Shown: in pieces, positions 43,209-51,920 of the stretch
Layout: each line of letters begins with the position of its first letter
Numbering within the stretch: position 1 is the first letter of the stretch
NCBI GenBank assembly: GCA_045640525.1
Contig: JAZUFE010000042.1
Coordinates: forward strand, 1-64,000
Origin: JAILLW01 sp045640525
Lineage (GTDB): Bacteria; Bacillota; Clostridia; Lachnospirales; Lachnospiraceae
Reading direction: 5' to 3'
DNA length: 64,000 nt
Position numbers and translations under genes: made by a program
The notes under the pieces: generated by a model
Databases searched by the model: none
Seen by the model: the letters and a program-made list of their open reading frames with translations, nothing else
Told to the model about the DNA's origin: nothing

Positions 43209-45011
43209 ATGAAATACAGATTTGATGTTAAAGGAATGTCATGTGCTGCTTGCAGCGCCAGAGTGGATAGGGCGGTTTCAAAGCTTGAAGGTGTGTCTGA
43301 TTGTACGGTAAGTCTTTTGACGAATTCGATGGTTGTTGAAGCATCATGTCCTCCGGAGAATATAGTCAAAGCCGTTACTGCTGCGGGATATAAAGCCAAA
43401 TTATCAAAGAACAACACCGAGAGTAATGAAAATGACGAAATCGCGAAATTGGCGGTTCGATTGATTGTTTCGATAATTATATCTTTACCGTTGGTGGTAT
43501 TGGCACTAAACGGACGGTATCCATGGGTTCAAATGATTCTTTCTTTAACGGTGATGGTCGTTAACTGCAAGTTTTTCGTGAACGGCTGTAAGGGATTGAT
43601 TAACTTAAGTCCCAATATGGATACGTTGGTTGCCTTGGGAGCGTTCGTTTCTTTTGGATATAGTTTGATCATGCTTTTGACAAACATGTCTGACGGGTGC
43701 TGTTATTTTGACTCGGCAGGCATGATACTGACGTTTATTACAATAGGCAAATTACTGGAGGCTGTTTCCAAAGGAAAAACAACTGACGCTATCAAATCAC
43801 TGAAGGCACTGGCACCGTCCAAGGCTTTGGTGGAATTCGACGGCAACTATACGGAAGTACCTGTAGAGAGCGTGAAAGTAGGGGATATTTTCATTGTTAA
43901 TCCCGGAGAAAGTTTTCCGGTTGACGGGGAAGTAATTGGTGGTGAAAGTAATGTGGATGAATCATCGCTTTCGGGTGAAAGCGTTCCGGTTTTTAAAGGC
44001 AACGGTGACAGAGTTTATACATCCACGATTAATATACAGAATGCTTTGAAATGTCGCGCAACGGATGTTGGTGAAAATACGTTCTTGTCAAAAATAATTG
44101 AGATGGTTACAACGGCATCTTCCTCAAAGGCGCCGATAGCAAGGATTGCAGATAAAATAGCGGCCGTTTTTGCTCCGATAGTATTAGGCATTTCATTAAT
44201 AACTTTACTGATATGGCTTGCCTTGGGAACGGAGTTTTCGAATGCTGTTTCGTTCGCAATAGGAGTGCTTGTTGTAAGTTGCCCCTGTGCTTTGGGATTG
44301 GCAACCCCGGTAGCGATTATGGTTGGAAACGGTGTCGCTGCACGGCACGGAATTTTGTTTAAGAATGCCAAGAGTTTGGAGTTTACGGCCAAAATCCGTA
44401 CGATAGTATTGGATAAGACCGGAACCATAACGAAGGGCGACCTTATAAACGGTGATTCACTTAAACCGGACAGTATTAAGGCAATAGAACGCCTAATGAA
44501 TATGAATAAGTCTATCTTTATGCTGACGGGCGATAAAAAGGAAATTGCCAACGATATTGCAGCGAAGGTAGGAATATCAAATGTCGTATCGGAAGTATTA
44601 CCCGGACAAAAGGAAGAAGTGATTTCACGGCTTCTTGAGGAATCCGAGGTGATGATGGTAGGCGATGGAATAAATGATGCCGTCGCACTTACGAGAGCCA
44701 CCGTCGGGGTAGCTATTGCTTCGGGTAAAGATATAGCCATTGATTCGGCAGATGTTGTTCTTTTGAACAATTCACTTATGGATGTTGTTTCGATGATTAA
44801 AATATCGGAATCAACGCTTCGTACAATTAAGATAAATTTGGCTTATGCCTTTTTATACAATATAATATTGATACCTGTTGCCGGAGGAGCTTTGTCCGGT
44901 ATGGGTATTTCAATGAGCCCGATGTTTTGCGCATTGGCGATGAGTTTATCAAGTTTTTTGGTGGTTATGAATTCACTTGCCATTAAACTGAGATTGAGAG
45001 GAGTAGTATGA
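43209..45011 (+). CDS. P1B-type heavy-metal ATPase lacking the nucleotide-binding domain
   Basis: 600 aa from ATG 43209 (TTGGGGTG upstream). HMA domain with MSCAACSARV (Cys12, Cys15), membrane helices, actuator loop with SGESVPV, CPC metal site in SCPCALGLATP (about 358-360), DKTGT (Asp402), LTGD (Asp442), GDGIND and C-terminal helices. CPC plus HMA points to Cu+ export. Between the phosphorylated Asp402 and TGD there are only 40 residues, while CopA proteins have about 140: the N domain that binds ATP, with its HP motif, is absent in frame. GDGINDAVAL also replaces the usual DAPAL. Probably catalytically dead or a metal-binding remnant. It overlaps the next gene (ATGA). Confidence 0.88.
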   Translation: MKYRFDVKGMSCAACSARVDRAVSKLEGVSDCTVSLLTNSMVVEASCPPENIVKAVTAAGYKAKLSKNNTESNENDEIAKLAVRLIVSIIISLPLVVLALNGRYPWVQMILSLTVMVVNCKFFVNGCKGLINLSPNMDTLVALGAFVSFGYSLIMLLTNMSDGCCYFDSAGMILTFITIGKLLEAVSKGKTTDAIKSLKALAPSKALVEFDGNYTEVPVESVKVGDIFIVNPGESFPVDGEVIGGESNVDESSLSGESVPVFKGNGDRVYTSTINIQNALKCRATDVGENTFLSKIIEMVTTASSSKAPIARIADKIAAVFAPIVLGISLITLLIWLALGTEFSNAVSFAIGVLVVSCPCALGLATPVAIMVGNGVAARHGILFKNAKSLEFTAKIRTIVLDKTGTITKGDLINGDSLKPDSIKAIERLMNMNKSIFMLTGDKKEIANDIAAKVGISNVVSEVLPGQKEEVISRLLEESEVMMVGDGINDAVALTRATVGVAIASGKDIAIDSADVVLLNNSLMDVVSMIKISESTLRTIKINLAYAFLYNIILIPVAGGALSGMGISMSPMFCALAMSLSSFLVVMNSLAIKLRLRGVV

Positions 45012-46603
45012 AAAAAGTATTTGGAAAGATTGGAGCATGGATCAAAAAGCATAAGAAACTGACTATATTTTTGATTATTCTGTTAATTATAGTCCTGTTT
45101 ATCATTTATGTTGCATCCAAGGTTGAGGAAGCACAGCAGTTGCTGAATGAAATGTATAATTCATCTGAGATTTCTGCCATAGAAAGAAGGTCGTTGGTGG
45201 AAAGTCTGTCGGCAACGGGTACAGTTGTCAGCAATGATTCCGAGGATATCGTTGCGTTGGTTAACGGAGTTGAAATTTTGAACGTTAACGTGGAAGTCGG
45301 TGACCGAGTTAAGGCAGGAGACGTTCTTTGCGTATTGGATTCTGCAGATTTGGAAACAACAATGAATAATATGCAGGCCAATCTTGCCGTAAGTGACCAA
45401 AAATCCAATTCAAATGTAGCATCTTCGGGAAGACTGCTTAATGAGAATAAGGATACGAGAAATACGCAGGTCGCACGTGATTACGAGGATGCGCAGTTAA
45501 GATACAACGATTATATGAAGGCACTCGAAGATGTTGATGACGCCCAACAAGAATATGATGCAGCGGTTGCCGAATATGATTGGAGAGCATCGGATTATCA
45601 AAACTACCTGGATAATCATTCGGGAGAGGATGAATATGAATTGTCCAAAGATCCCGAGTATTCGTTCTATAAAGGCAAATATGATAATGCCAAGTCGCAA
45701 AAAGAATCTAAAGAGGATGCTCTTGACCGTGCCAAAACGGCTGCAGATCAGGCGCTTGAGACCTATAACAAGACAATAAGATCCTATGAAGACCATTTGG
45801 TTAACAATGACAGTTCCATTATGAGCAGAAACGATACACTCAATAATGCCAAAGCTGACAGAAGCGTAACCGGACTTAACGAAGAGCTTCAGATTAAGCA
45901 ATATCAGGATCAGATTGCCGAGTGTACGGTTGTTGCACCGTTTGATGGAGTTATTACAGCGATTTCGGCAGTTGAGGGTTCTAAGTACGCAGGTACAACT
46001 CTTATGACTATCGAAGATGACAGCTCATATGAAATAACGGCACAGATTGATGAATACGACATATCCAAAGTCAAGGTCGGTCAGAAAGTGGTAATCAAGA
46101 CCAACGGTACAGGTGATTTGGAATTGGAAGGTAAAGTTAAGGAAATAGCTCCCAGAGCTACCAAAGTCCAGTCAGCTAACGGTACTACTTCCGTTGCAAC
46201 CAATATTACATATGCCGTAAAGGTTGAGGTCCTTTCTTCTTGTGATGATTTGAAGATGGATATGACAGCAAAACTCAGTATCATTTTGGAAGAAAAGGAT
46301 AATGTTCTTACAGTTCCTTATGATGCGGTTCAGGTTGACGATGAAGGTAATTTCTATATCGAGAAGAATGTGCCCAATACTCAGGGAATGCCTAATATGC
46401 AAGGGGTTGACTCGGATGGTCAACAAGCTGTCGACCCTAAAGCAAACAGAATATATGTAACCAAGGGAATAGAGTCGGATTATTACATAGAGGTAATCGG
46501 AGATGAAGTTAAAGAGGGAATAGAGGTTGTTGTTCCGTCGAAGAATGCGGGTAACGACTTCATGCAAATGATGATGGATGCCGGAGCCATGGGAGGATTC
46601 TAA
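45008..46603 (+). CDS. MacA/HlyD-like periplasmic-adaptor-type protein
   Basis: 531 aa. One N-terminal membrane helix (about 18-38), then a barrel-sandwich domain split by a coiled coil: GVEILNVNVEVGDRVKAGD forms the first lipoyl-like half, the long Glu/Asp/Lys/Gln-rich region about 125-300 is helical, and CTVVAPFDGVITAI completes the lipoyl half. A beta-barrel domain follows. The C-terminus is rich in Met and Gly. In Gram-positive bacteria such proteins work with MacB-like ABC transporters. Start codon overlaps the ATPase stop; next gene starts on its stop codon. Confidence 0.9.
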   Translation: MKKVFGKIGAWIKKHKKLTIFLIILLIIVLFIIYVASKVEEAQQLLNEMYNSSEISAIERRSLVESLSATGTVVSNDSEDIVALVNGVEILNVNVEVGDRVKAGDVLCVLDSADLETTMNNMQANLAVSDQKSNSNVASSGRLLNENKDTRNTQVARDYEDAQLRYNDYMKALEDVDDAQQEYDAAVAEYDWRASDYQNYLDNHSGEDEYELSKDPEYSFYKGKYDNAKSQKESKEDALDRAKTAADQALETYNKTIRSYEDHLVNNDSSIMSRNDTLNNAKADRSVTGLNEELQIKQYQDQIAECTVVAPFDGVITAISAVEGSKYAGTTLMTIEDDSSYEITAQIDEYDISKVKVGQKVVIKTNGTGDLELEGKVKEIAPRATKVQSANGTTSVATNITYAVKVEVLSSCDDLKMDMTAKLSIILEEKDNVLTVPYDAVQVDDEGNFYIEKNVPNTQGMPNMQGVDSDGQQAVDPKANRIYVTKGIESDYYIEVIGDEVKEGIEVVVPSKNAGNDFMQMMMDAGAMGGF

Positions 46604-47319
46604 TGGATACTAAACCTACTATGTCTTTGAAAGGCATAACCAAGAACTTCTTCATAGGCACTCCGAATGAACTTCATGTTTTGAAAGGAATTGACCTTAG
46701 CGTTAACGAAGGAGAATTTGTTGCGGTAGTCGGTCAATCCGGCTCGGGTAAATCCACGCTGATGAATATTATAGGTGCATTGGATCGCCCCACAGGCGGT
46801 GAATATGTTCTTGATGACGTTGATATGATACAGGCTAAAGATGCGGAGCTGTCAAAGATAAGAAATAAGAAAATAGGTTTCGTATTTCAGACCTATAACC
46901 TTATTGCCAAAACCAATGCAATCAAAAATGTTGAAATGCCAATGCTGTATGGTGGCGTTTCACTTAAAAACAGAACTGACAGGGCAAAGGAACTGTTGGA
47001 GCTTGTCGGAATGAAGGACAGAATGAAGCATCTTCCCGAGGAATTGTCGGGTGGACAGAAGCAACGTGTGGCAATAGCAAGAGCCATGGCGATGGACCCG
47101 TCAATTATTTTGGCGGATGAGCCTACAGGTGCTCTGGATTCCGAAACGGGTCGTCTGGTTATGGACATATTCCATAAACTTCACGAAGAACAGGGTAAAA
47201 CCATCGTGCTGATAACGCATTCACCGGAACTTGCCGAAGAGACGCAAAGAGTTATTACTATTAAGGACGGTCTTATTACGGGCGAGAGAAAGGGGGCAGG
47301 CAGAAATGATTCTCTATGA
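46603..47319 (+). CDS. MacB/LolD-type ABC ATPase
   Basis: 238 aa. Walker A GQSGSGKST, Q-loop FQTYNL, signature LSGGQKQRV, Walker B ILADEPTGALD and H-loop ITHSPEL are complete. The PTGALD motif is typical of the MacB/LolD/BceA group. It starts on the last base of the adaptor gene and overlaps the permease start by 14 bp. The ATPase, adaptor and FtsX-type permease make a tripartite export pump. Confidence 0.95.
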   Translation: MDTKPTMSLKGITKNFFIGTPNELHVLKGIDLSVNEGEFVAVVGQSGSGKSTLMNIIGALDRPTGGEYVLDDVDMIQAKDAELSKIRNKKIGFVFQTYNLIAKTNAIKNVEMPMLYGGVSLKNRTDRAKELLELVGMKDRMKHLPEELSGGQKQRVAIARAMAMDPSIILADEPTGALDSETGRLVMDIFHKLHEEQGKTIVLITHSPELAEETQRVITIKDGLITGERKGAGRNDSL

Positions 47320-48595
47320 GAACTTCAGACTTGCATTGTTTAGCCTTGTAGCCAACAAAATGCGTGCTCTGCTTACCATGCTTGGAATTATTATCGGTAT
47401 CGGATCTGTTATTGCGATTATGACGGTCGGCAATTCGGTTACGCAGCAGATGACAGATTCAATGGCATCACTCGGCGCGAATAATATTACCGTAAGTCTT
47501 CAGCAAAAGGAAGAAGAGGAAGAATCATCCGAGAACGGTGTCAATTTCGGTCCGGGTCCTAAGAAGGCAGTTTCCATTAAGGATACCGATCTTATTACCA
47601 AAGAGATGATTGAAGCCTATGTGGAAAAATACAAGAATTCGATTGTTGCAATAGCTGCAAGTCAGAGTGTAGGTAACGGACAGGTTAAAGACGGTAATCT
47701 GTATGCCAATGTTTCCGTATCAGGCTCAAGCACGGGAGTTTTCCTGGCATCGGACACCAAGATTATTGCAGGAAGGTATTTTTCGGATAAGGAAATGGAA
47801 GATGCCTCCATGGTAACTTTGGTTTCGGATAAGCTCGTTAACAATATGTTTAAGGGAGAGACCTCGGAAGCTATCGGAAAGGAAGTTACGGCGTATATAG
47901 GTGAACAATTCTTCAAATTCGTAATAGTCGGTGTTTATGAGTATGAGCAGTCACCTTATATGATTTCCACGACCTCGGAGAAGGATATTGAAACATCGTT
48001 CTATATTCCGCTAAAAACCGCACAGAACCTGGTGCACAAAACAGATTATTCCAATTTCACCGTGGTAACTCAAGCAGATGTGGATCCTGATGCCTTTGCC
48101 AAGACTACCAAGCAGTTCTTTAGTGCATACTACCGAAATAACAGGAACTGGCAGATATCTGCATTCAGTATGGCTTCAATGGTTGATATCATGTCCACAA
48201 TGATGGGATCGCTGACAACGGCTATATCCATTATTGCGGGAATTGCCCTTTTGGTAGGTGGTATCGGTGTTATGAATATTATGTTGGTTTCGATTACCGA
48301 AAGAACCAGAGAAATCGGCACCAGAAAGGCATTGGGTGCCCCGAATTCTTCTATAAGGGTTCAGTTCATTGTTGAATCGATAGTTATATGTGTTATAGGC
48401 GGAATTTTCGGCATTATACTCGGAATCGTAGCAGGAATAGCTCTTGCAAATGCGTTGGGAACTCCGGCTTCACCTTCGGTTTCAAGTATAATTCTTTCAC
48501 TTACATTTTCGATGGCAATCGGAGTGTTCTTCGGATACTATCCGGCCAACAAGGCGGCTAAGATGGATCCAATCGAAGCCTTGCGATACGAATAA
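47306..48595 (+). CDS. MacB-type permease (FtsX family)
   Basis: 429 aa from ATG 47306 (AAAGGGGG 9-16 nt upstream; an earlier in-frame start at 47231 would overlap the ATPase gene by 89 bp and has no ribosome site). Helix 1 with LLTMLGIIIGIGSVIAIM, a large extracellular domain (about 45-300) and three C-terminal helices with GGIGVMNIMLVSITERTREI and the final DPIEALRYE, the classic MacB/FtsX ending. It couples ATP hydrolysis to transport across or out of the membrane. Last gene of the operon. Confidence 0.95.
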   Translation: MILYENFRLALFSLVANKMRALLTMLGIIIGIGSVIAIMTVGNSVTQQMTDSMASLGANNITVSLQQKEEEEESSENGVNFGPGPKKAVSIKDTDLITKEMIEAYVEKYKNSIVAIAASQSVGNGQVKDGNLYANVSVSGSSTGVFLASDTKIIAGRYFSDKEMEDASMVTLVSDKLVNNMFKGETSEAIGKEVTAYIGEQFFKFVIVGVYEYEQSPYMISTTSEKDIETSFYIPLKTAQNLVHKTDYSNFTVVTQADVDPDAFAKTTKQFFSAYYRNNRNWQISAFSMASMVDIMSTMMGSLTTAISIIAGIALLVGGIGVMNIMLVSITERTREIGTRKALGAPNSSIRVQFIVESIVICVIGGIFGIILGIVAGIALANALGTPASPSVSSIILSLTFSMAIGVFFGYYPANKAAKMDPIEALRYE

Positions 48596-48697
48596 AAATA
48601 TATGTTTATGCGTCTTGATTTTGACAATGTTCAAGATGCAAGTTGCGATTTACAAATCTTAGGTTAACTAATTTACAGAGATTATTTCACACTCAAG

Positions 48698-48721
48698 GCG
48701 TCGGTGAATCCGGCGCTTTTG
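48698..48721 (+). terminator. Rho-independent terminator of the export operon
   Basis: GCGTCGG pairs with CCGGCGC (one G-T pair) around a 5-nt loop and is followed by TTTT. It lies about 100 bp after the permease stop. Confidence 0.75.
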
Positions 48722-48732
48722 CCTATTTCAAA

Positions 48733-48768
48733 TACGTAGGAATTGGTAAGGTGCTATATTCCTACGTT
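48733..48768. repeat. Isolated 36-nt palindromic element (TACGTAGGAAT family)
   Basis: TACGTAGGAATT, 12-nt centre, TATTCCTACGTT: the same 12-12-12 plan as the five copies at 5087-5389. It stands between the operon terminator and the clpB promoter, which shows that the family is dispersed in the genome. Confidence 0.85.
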
Positions 48769-48816
48769 GCATCGGAATGAAGTTTATAGAATGTTTAGAT
48801 TTAGTTCACAAAAGAA

Positions 48817-48859
48817 TTAGCACTCATCAATTGACAGTGCTAACAACGAGTGATAGTAT
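48817..48859 (+). promoter_or_regulatory. CIRCE operator overlapping clpB promoter
   Basis: TTAGCACTC (48817-48825), 9-bp spacer and CAGTGCTAA (48835-48843) match the HrcA-binding CIRCE inverted repeat with one mismatch. TTGACA (48831-48836), 17 bp and TAGTAT (48854-48859) form a promoter whose -35 box lies inside the operator, so HrcA would block RNA polymerase directly. Confidence 0.92.
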
Positions 48860-48900
48860 CCTCTTGTAAACAAAATACAGGTTGATCTATATTTGAAAGC

Positions 48901-48960
48901 ATCAGCTTGATAGCCTAAAGTCTGATATGAGAGACTGAGTCGAAGAAAAGGCTCAACTGA
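48901..48960 (+). promoter_or_regulatory. Structured 5' leader of clpB (matches lipoprotein leader at 4007-4065)
   Basis: Hairpin ATCA-GCT-TGAT (48901-48911), then AGTCT/AGACT (about 48919-48935) and GAGTC/GGCTC (48937-48955) stems. Positions 48917-48960 match 4022-4065 at 36 of 44 bases. It ends exactly at the AGGAGG ribosome site (48961-48966). Confidence 0.5.
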
Positions 48961-48973
48961 AGGAGGTGTATAC

Positions 48974-51571
48974 ATGACACTTGATAAATTTACTCAAAAA
49001 TCACGGGAAGCAATTGACAGATGTGAATCGCTTGCGTATGAATACGGAAATCAAAGAATAGATCAAGAGCATTTGCTATATGCTCTGATTACCCAGGAAG
49101 AGAGTCTGATAATCAAGTTGATTGAAAAGATGGAGATAGATCCGCAAGAATTTGAAAGTGCGGTACGGACAGCTTTGAACCGACTTGTTAAAGTGCAGGG
49201 CGGTCAGCTAATGATTACCGAGGAGCTGAATAAGGTTCTTATAACGAGCGACAGTGAAGCTAAAGGAATGGGCGATGAATTCATTTCGGTTGAACACCTT
49301 TTCTTGTGCTTGATGAAGTATCCCAATAAAGCGCTTACGGCGCTATTTAATGAATTTGCCGTAACAAGAGATAAGTTTTTGGCTGCTCTTCAACAGGTAA
49401 GAGGTAATCAGCGTGTTCTGTCCGATAATCCTGAAGCCACGTATGATACATTGGCTAAATATGGACATGATTTGGTAGAGGAAGCCAAAAAGCAAAAACT
49501 CGATCCTGTTATAGGCAGAGATGATGAAATCAGGAATCTTATTCGTATATTGAGCAGAAAAACAAAGAATAATCCCGTTCTTATCGGTGAACCGGGAGTT
49601 GGCAAGACAGCGGTTGTCGAGGGGCTTGCAAGACGAATAAAGGATAAGGATGTACCTGAATCTTTGAAAGACAAAAGGGTTTTCGCACTCGATATAGGCG
49701 CGCTTGTGGCAGGTGCGAAGTACAGAGGTGAATTTGAAGAAAGACTTAAAGCCGTTCTCAATGAAGTCAAAGAATCCGATGGACAGATTATCTTATTTAT
49801 AGATGAACTTCATACTATTGTCGGTGCGGGCAAAACGGATGGTGCATTGGATGCAGGCAATATGCTCAAACCCATGCTGGCTCGAGGCGAACTCCATTGT
49901 ATCGGTGCAACGACATTGGATGAATATAGACAGTATATTGAAAAGGATCCCGCACTAGAGAGAAGATTCCAACCGGTTATGGTGGATGAACCTACTGTGG
50001 AAGAGACCATATCGATTTTACGAGGACTTAAAGACAGATACGAACTATTCCATCACGTGACAATCAAGGATAATGCACTTGTTAGTGCGGCTATTCTTTC
50101 TGATAGGTATATTTCCGACAGATTTTTGCCAGATAAGGCTATTGATCTGGTGGATGAGGCTTGTGCTTTGATTAAGACGGAAAAGGATTCAATGCCTTCT
50201 GAATTGGATGAATTGAATCGTAAGAAAATGCAAATGGAAATTGAGATATCCGCACTTAAGAAAGAAGATGACAAATTATCAAAGGATAGATTGGAAGTTC
50301 TTACAAAGGAGCATGCTGATTTAACGGATGAATATAACAGTTTGATGGCAAAATGGGATAATGAAAAGAATTCTGCCGAAATGCTGGATAAGTTGCGAGA
50401 AGAGATTGATGAGGCCAACAAACGGTTGGAGATTGCTCAACTTGATGGTAATTATGATGAGGCAGGAGAATTGCAGTATGGAATTATTCCTAAACTCAAG
50501 GCTAATCTTTCGGAAAAAGAAGGGAAGGTCAATCAAAAAGAACTGGATCTCGTGAAAAATGCTGTTGATGAAGACGAAATCGCCATGATAGTATCACGCT
50601 GGACGGGAATTCCGGTTTCGAAGCTTAATGAATCCGAAAGAAATAAGGCCCTGCACCTTGATGAAGAACTTCATAAGAGAGTCATTGGTCAGGATGAAGG
50701 CGTAACCAAGGTTTCTGAGGCAATAATACGTTCAAAAGCCGGAATAAAAGATCCCTCCAAACCAATAGGTTCGTTCTTGTTCCTTGGACCTACCGGAGTC
50801 GGTAAAACAGAGCTTGCCAAGGCCCTTGCGGCATCCTTGTTTGATGATGAAAACAATATGGTTAGAATCGATATGTCGGAATACATGGAGAAATACTCCG
50901 TTTCAAGGCTTATCGGAGCGCCTCCCGGATATGTAGGATATGAAGAAGGCGGACAATTGACCGAAGCGGTCAGAAGGAAACCGTATTCTGTTGTTCTATT
51001 TGATGAAATTGAAAAGGCACATCCTGATGTGTTCAACGTATTACTCCAGGTTTTGGATGACGGACGTATTACAGATTCCCAAGGACGCACTGTAGACTTC
51101 AAAAACACGATACTGATAATGACTTCCAACATAGGAGCACAGGCGTTATTAAACGGCATTGACCATGATGGTCAGATAGAAAAAGCTGCTGAAGATGAGG
51201 TTATGGGAGAATTACGTGATTCTTTCAGACCTGAATTCTTAAATCGACTTGATGAGATAATTATGTTTAAACCTTTGACTAAAAATGATATAGGCAGCAT
51301 AATTAATCTTATCCTGAATGATTTGAATGAAAGACTCGCCGATCGGAAAATAAGTGTGAGCCTTACAACGAAAGCCAGAGAACATATAGTTGAATCGGCT
51401 TATGATCCGTTGTTTGGAGCGCGTCCTTTAAAACGATATATTCAAAAGCATGTCGAAACTCTTTCGGCTAAACTTATTTTGGCCAATGAATTGGAACAAG
51501 GCGATGTGATTACCATAGACCTTAACGATGGCGGAGAATTGACGGCAGGTGTCGGACAGGAACAGCAGTAA
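48974..51571 (+). CDS. clpB: ATP-dependent chaperone ClpB
   Basis: 865 aa, full length. N-terminal Clp_N repeat (about 1-145), AAA+ domain 1 with Walker A GEPGVGKT (205-212), the coiled-coil middle domain (about 400-530) that separates ClpB from ClpA/ClpC, AAA+ domain 2 with GPTGVGKT (605-612) and the C-terminal D2 small domain. The ClpP-binding loop of ClpA is not seen. It forms hexamers that pull polypeptides out of aggregates with DnaK. A strong AGGAGG lies 8 nt before ATG. CIRCE upstream makes it part of the HrcA heat-shock regulon. Confidence 0.97.
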   Translation: MTLDKFTQKSREAIDRCESLAYEYGNQRIDQEHLLYALITQEESLIIKLIEKMEIDPQEFESAVRTALNRLVKVQGGQLMITEELNKVLITSDSEAKGMGDEFISVEHLFLCLMKYPNKALTALFNEFAVTRDKFLAALQQVRGNQRVLSDNPEATYDTLAKYGHDLVEEAKKQKLDPVIGRDDEIRNLIRILSRKTKNNPVLIGEPGVGKTAVVEGLARRIKDKDVPESLKDKRVFALDIGALVAGAKYRGEFEERLKAVLNEVKESDGQIILFIDELHTIVGAGKTDGALDAGNMLKPMLARGELHCIGATTLDEYRQYIEKDPALERRFQPVMVDEPTVEETISILRGLKDRYELFHHVTIKDNALVSAAILSDRYISDRFLPDKAIDLVDEACALIKTEKDSMPSELDELNRKKMQMEIEISALKKEDDKLSKDRLEVLTKEHADLTDEYNSLMAKWDNEKNSAEMLDKLREEIDEANKRLEIAQLDGNYDEAGELQYGIIPKLKANLSEKEGKVNQKELDLVKNAVDEDEIAMIVSRWTGIPVSKLNESERNKALHLDEELHKRVIGQDEGVTKVSEAIIRSKAGIKDPSKPIGSFLFLGPTGVGKTELAKALAASLFDDENNMVRIDMSEYMEKYSVSRLIGAPPGYVGYEEGGQLTEAVRRKPYSVVLFDEIEKAHPDVFNVLLQVLDDGRITDSQGRTVDFKNTILIMTSNIGAQALLNGIDHDGQIEKAAEDEVMGELRDSFRPEFLNRLDEIIMFKPLTKNDIGSIINLILNDLNERLADRKISVSLTTKAREHIVESAYDPLFGARPLKRYIQKHVETLSAKLILANELEQGDVITIDLNDGGELTAGVGQEQQ

Positions 51572-51626
51572 TAACAGGAGGCGGCACAGAATATATTGAT
51601 TCAAAGGCGTCGGAAGGAGAAAGTGT

Positions 51627-51809
51627 ATGTTTTTACCATCAGAACCTGAAATGTTGCTTAGCTTGATAAATATGAAACTGCGGGACAATTATTCATCGCT
51701 TGAGAACATGTGTGACGACTTGGATGCTGATTACACGGAGGTGATGAATAAGATTGAAGCTGCAGGGCTTAGATACGATTCGGGAATTAACCAGTTGAAG
51801 CAAAAGTAG
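51627..51809 (+). CDS. DUF4250 domain protein
   Basis: 60 aa. The motif ML(L)SLINMKLRDNYSSLENMC with the C-terminal GLRYDSGINQ matches the small DUF4250 family found mainly in Clostridia; function unknown. Predicted helical, cytoplasmic, acidic. AAGGAG lies 8-9 nt before ATG 51627. It is 55 bp after clpB and upstream of the terminator, so it may be co-transcribed with clpB. Confidence 0.85.
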   Translation: MFLPSEPEMLLSLINMKLRDNYSSLENMCDDLDADYTEVMNKIEAAGLRYDSGINQLKQK

Positions 51810-51826
51810 TAATATGAATTGTGAAT

Positions 51827-51890
51827 AAGAAGAGTCCTACGATTAATGTCATCTCAACTTAATGACATTAGTCTTTGGACTCTTCTTTTT
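51827..51890 (+). terminator. Long-stem rho-independent terminator
   Basis: The outer stem AAGAAGAGTCC pairs with GGACTCTTCTT and the inner stem AATGTCAT pairs with ATGACATT; a T-run follows. It closes the clpB-DUF4250 unit 30 bp before rarA. Confidence 0.88.
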
Positions 51891-51920
51891 AATGCCCTTA
51901 TATGATAAAATAGAAAAGCT

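Noticed and set aside
44015..44770. 251-aa open frame on the minus strand inside the P1B-ATPase gene
   Set aside because: Antisense to the conserved CPC, DKTGT and GDGIND motifs; a coding shadow.
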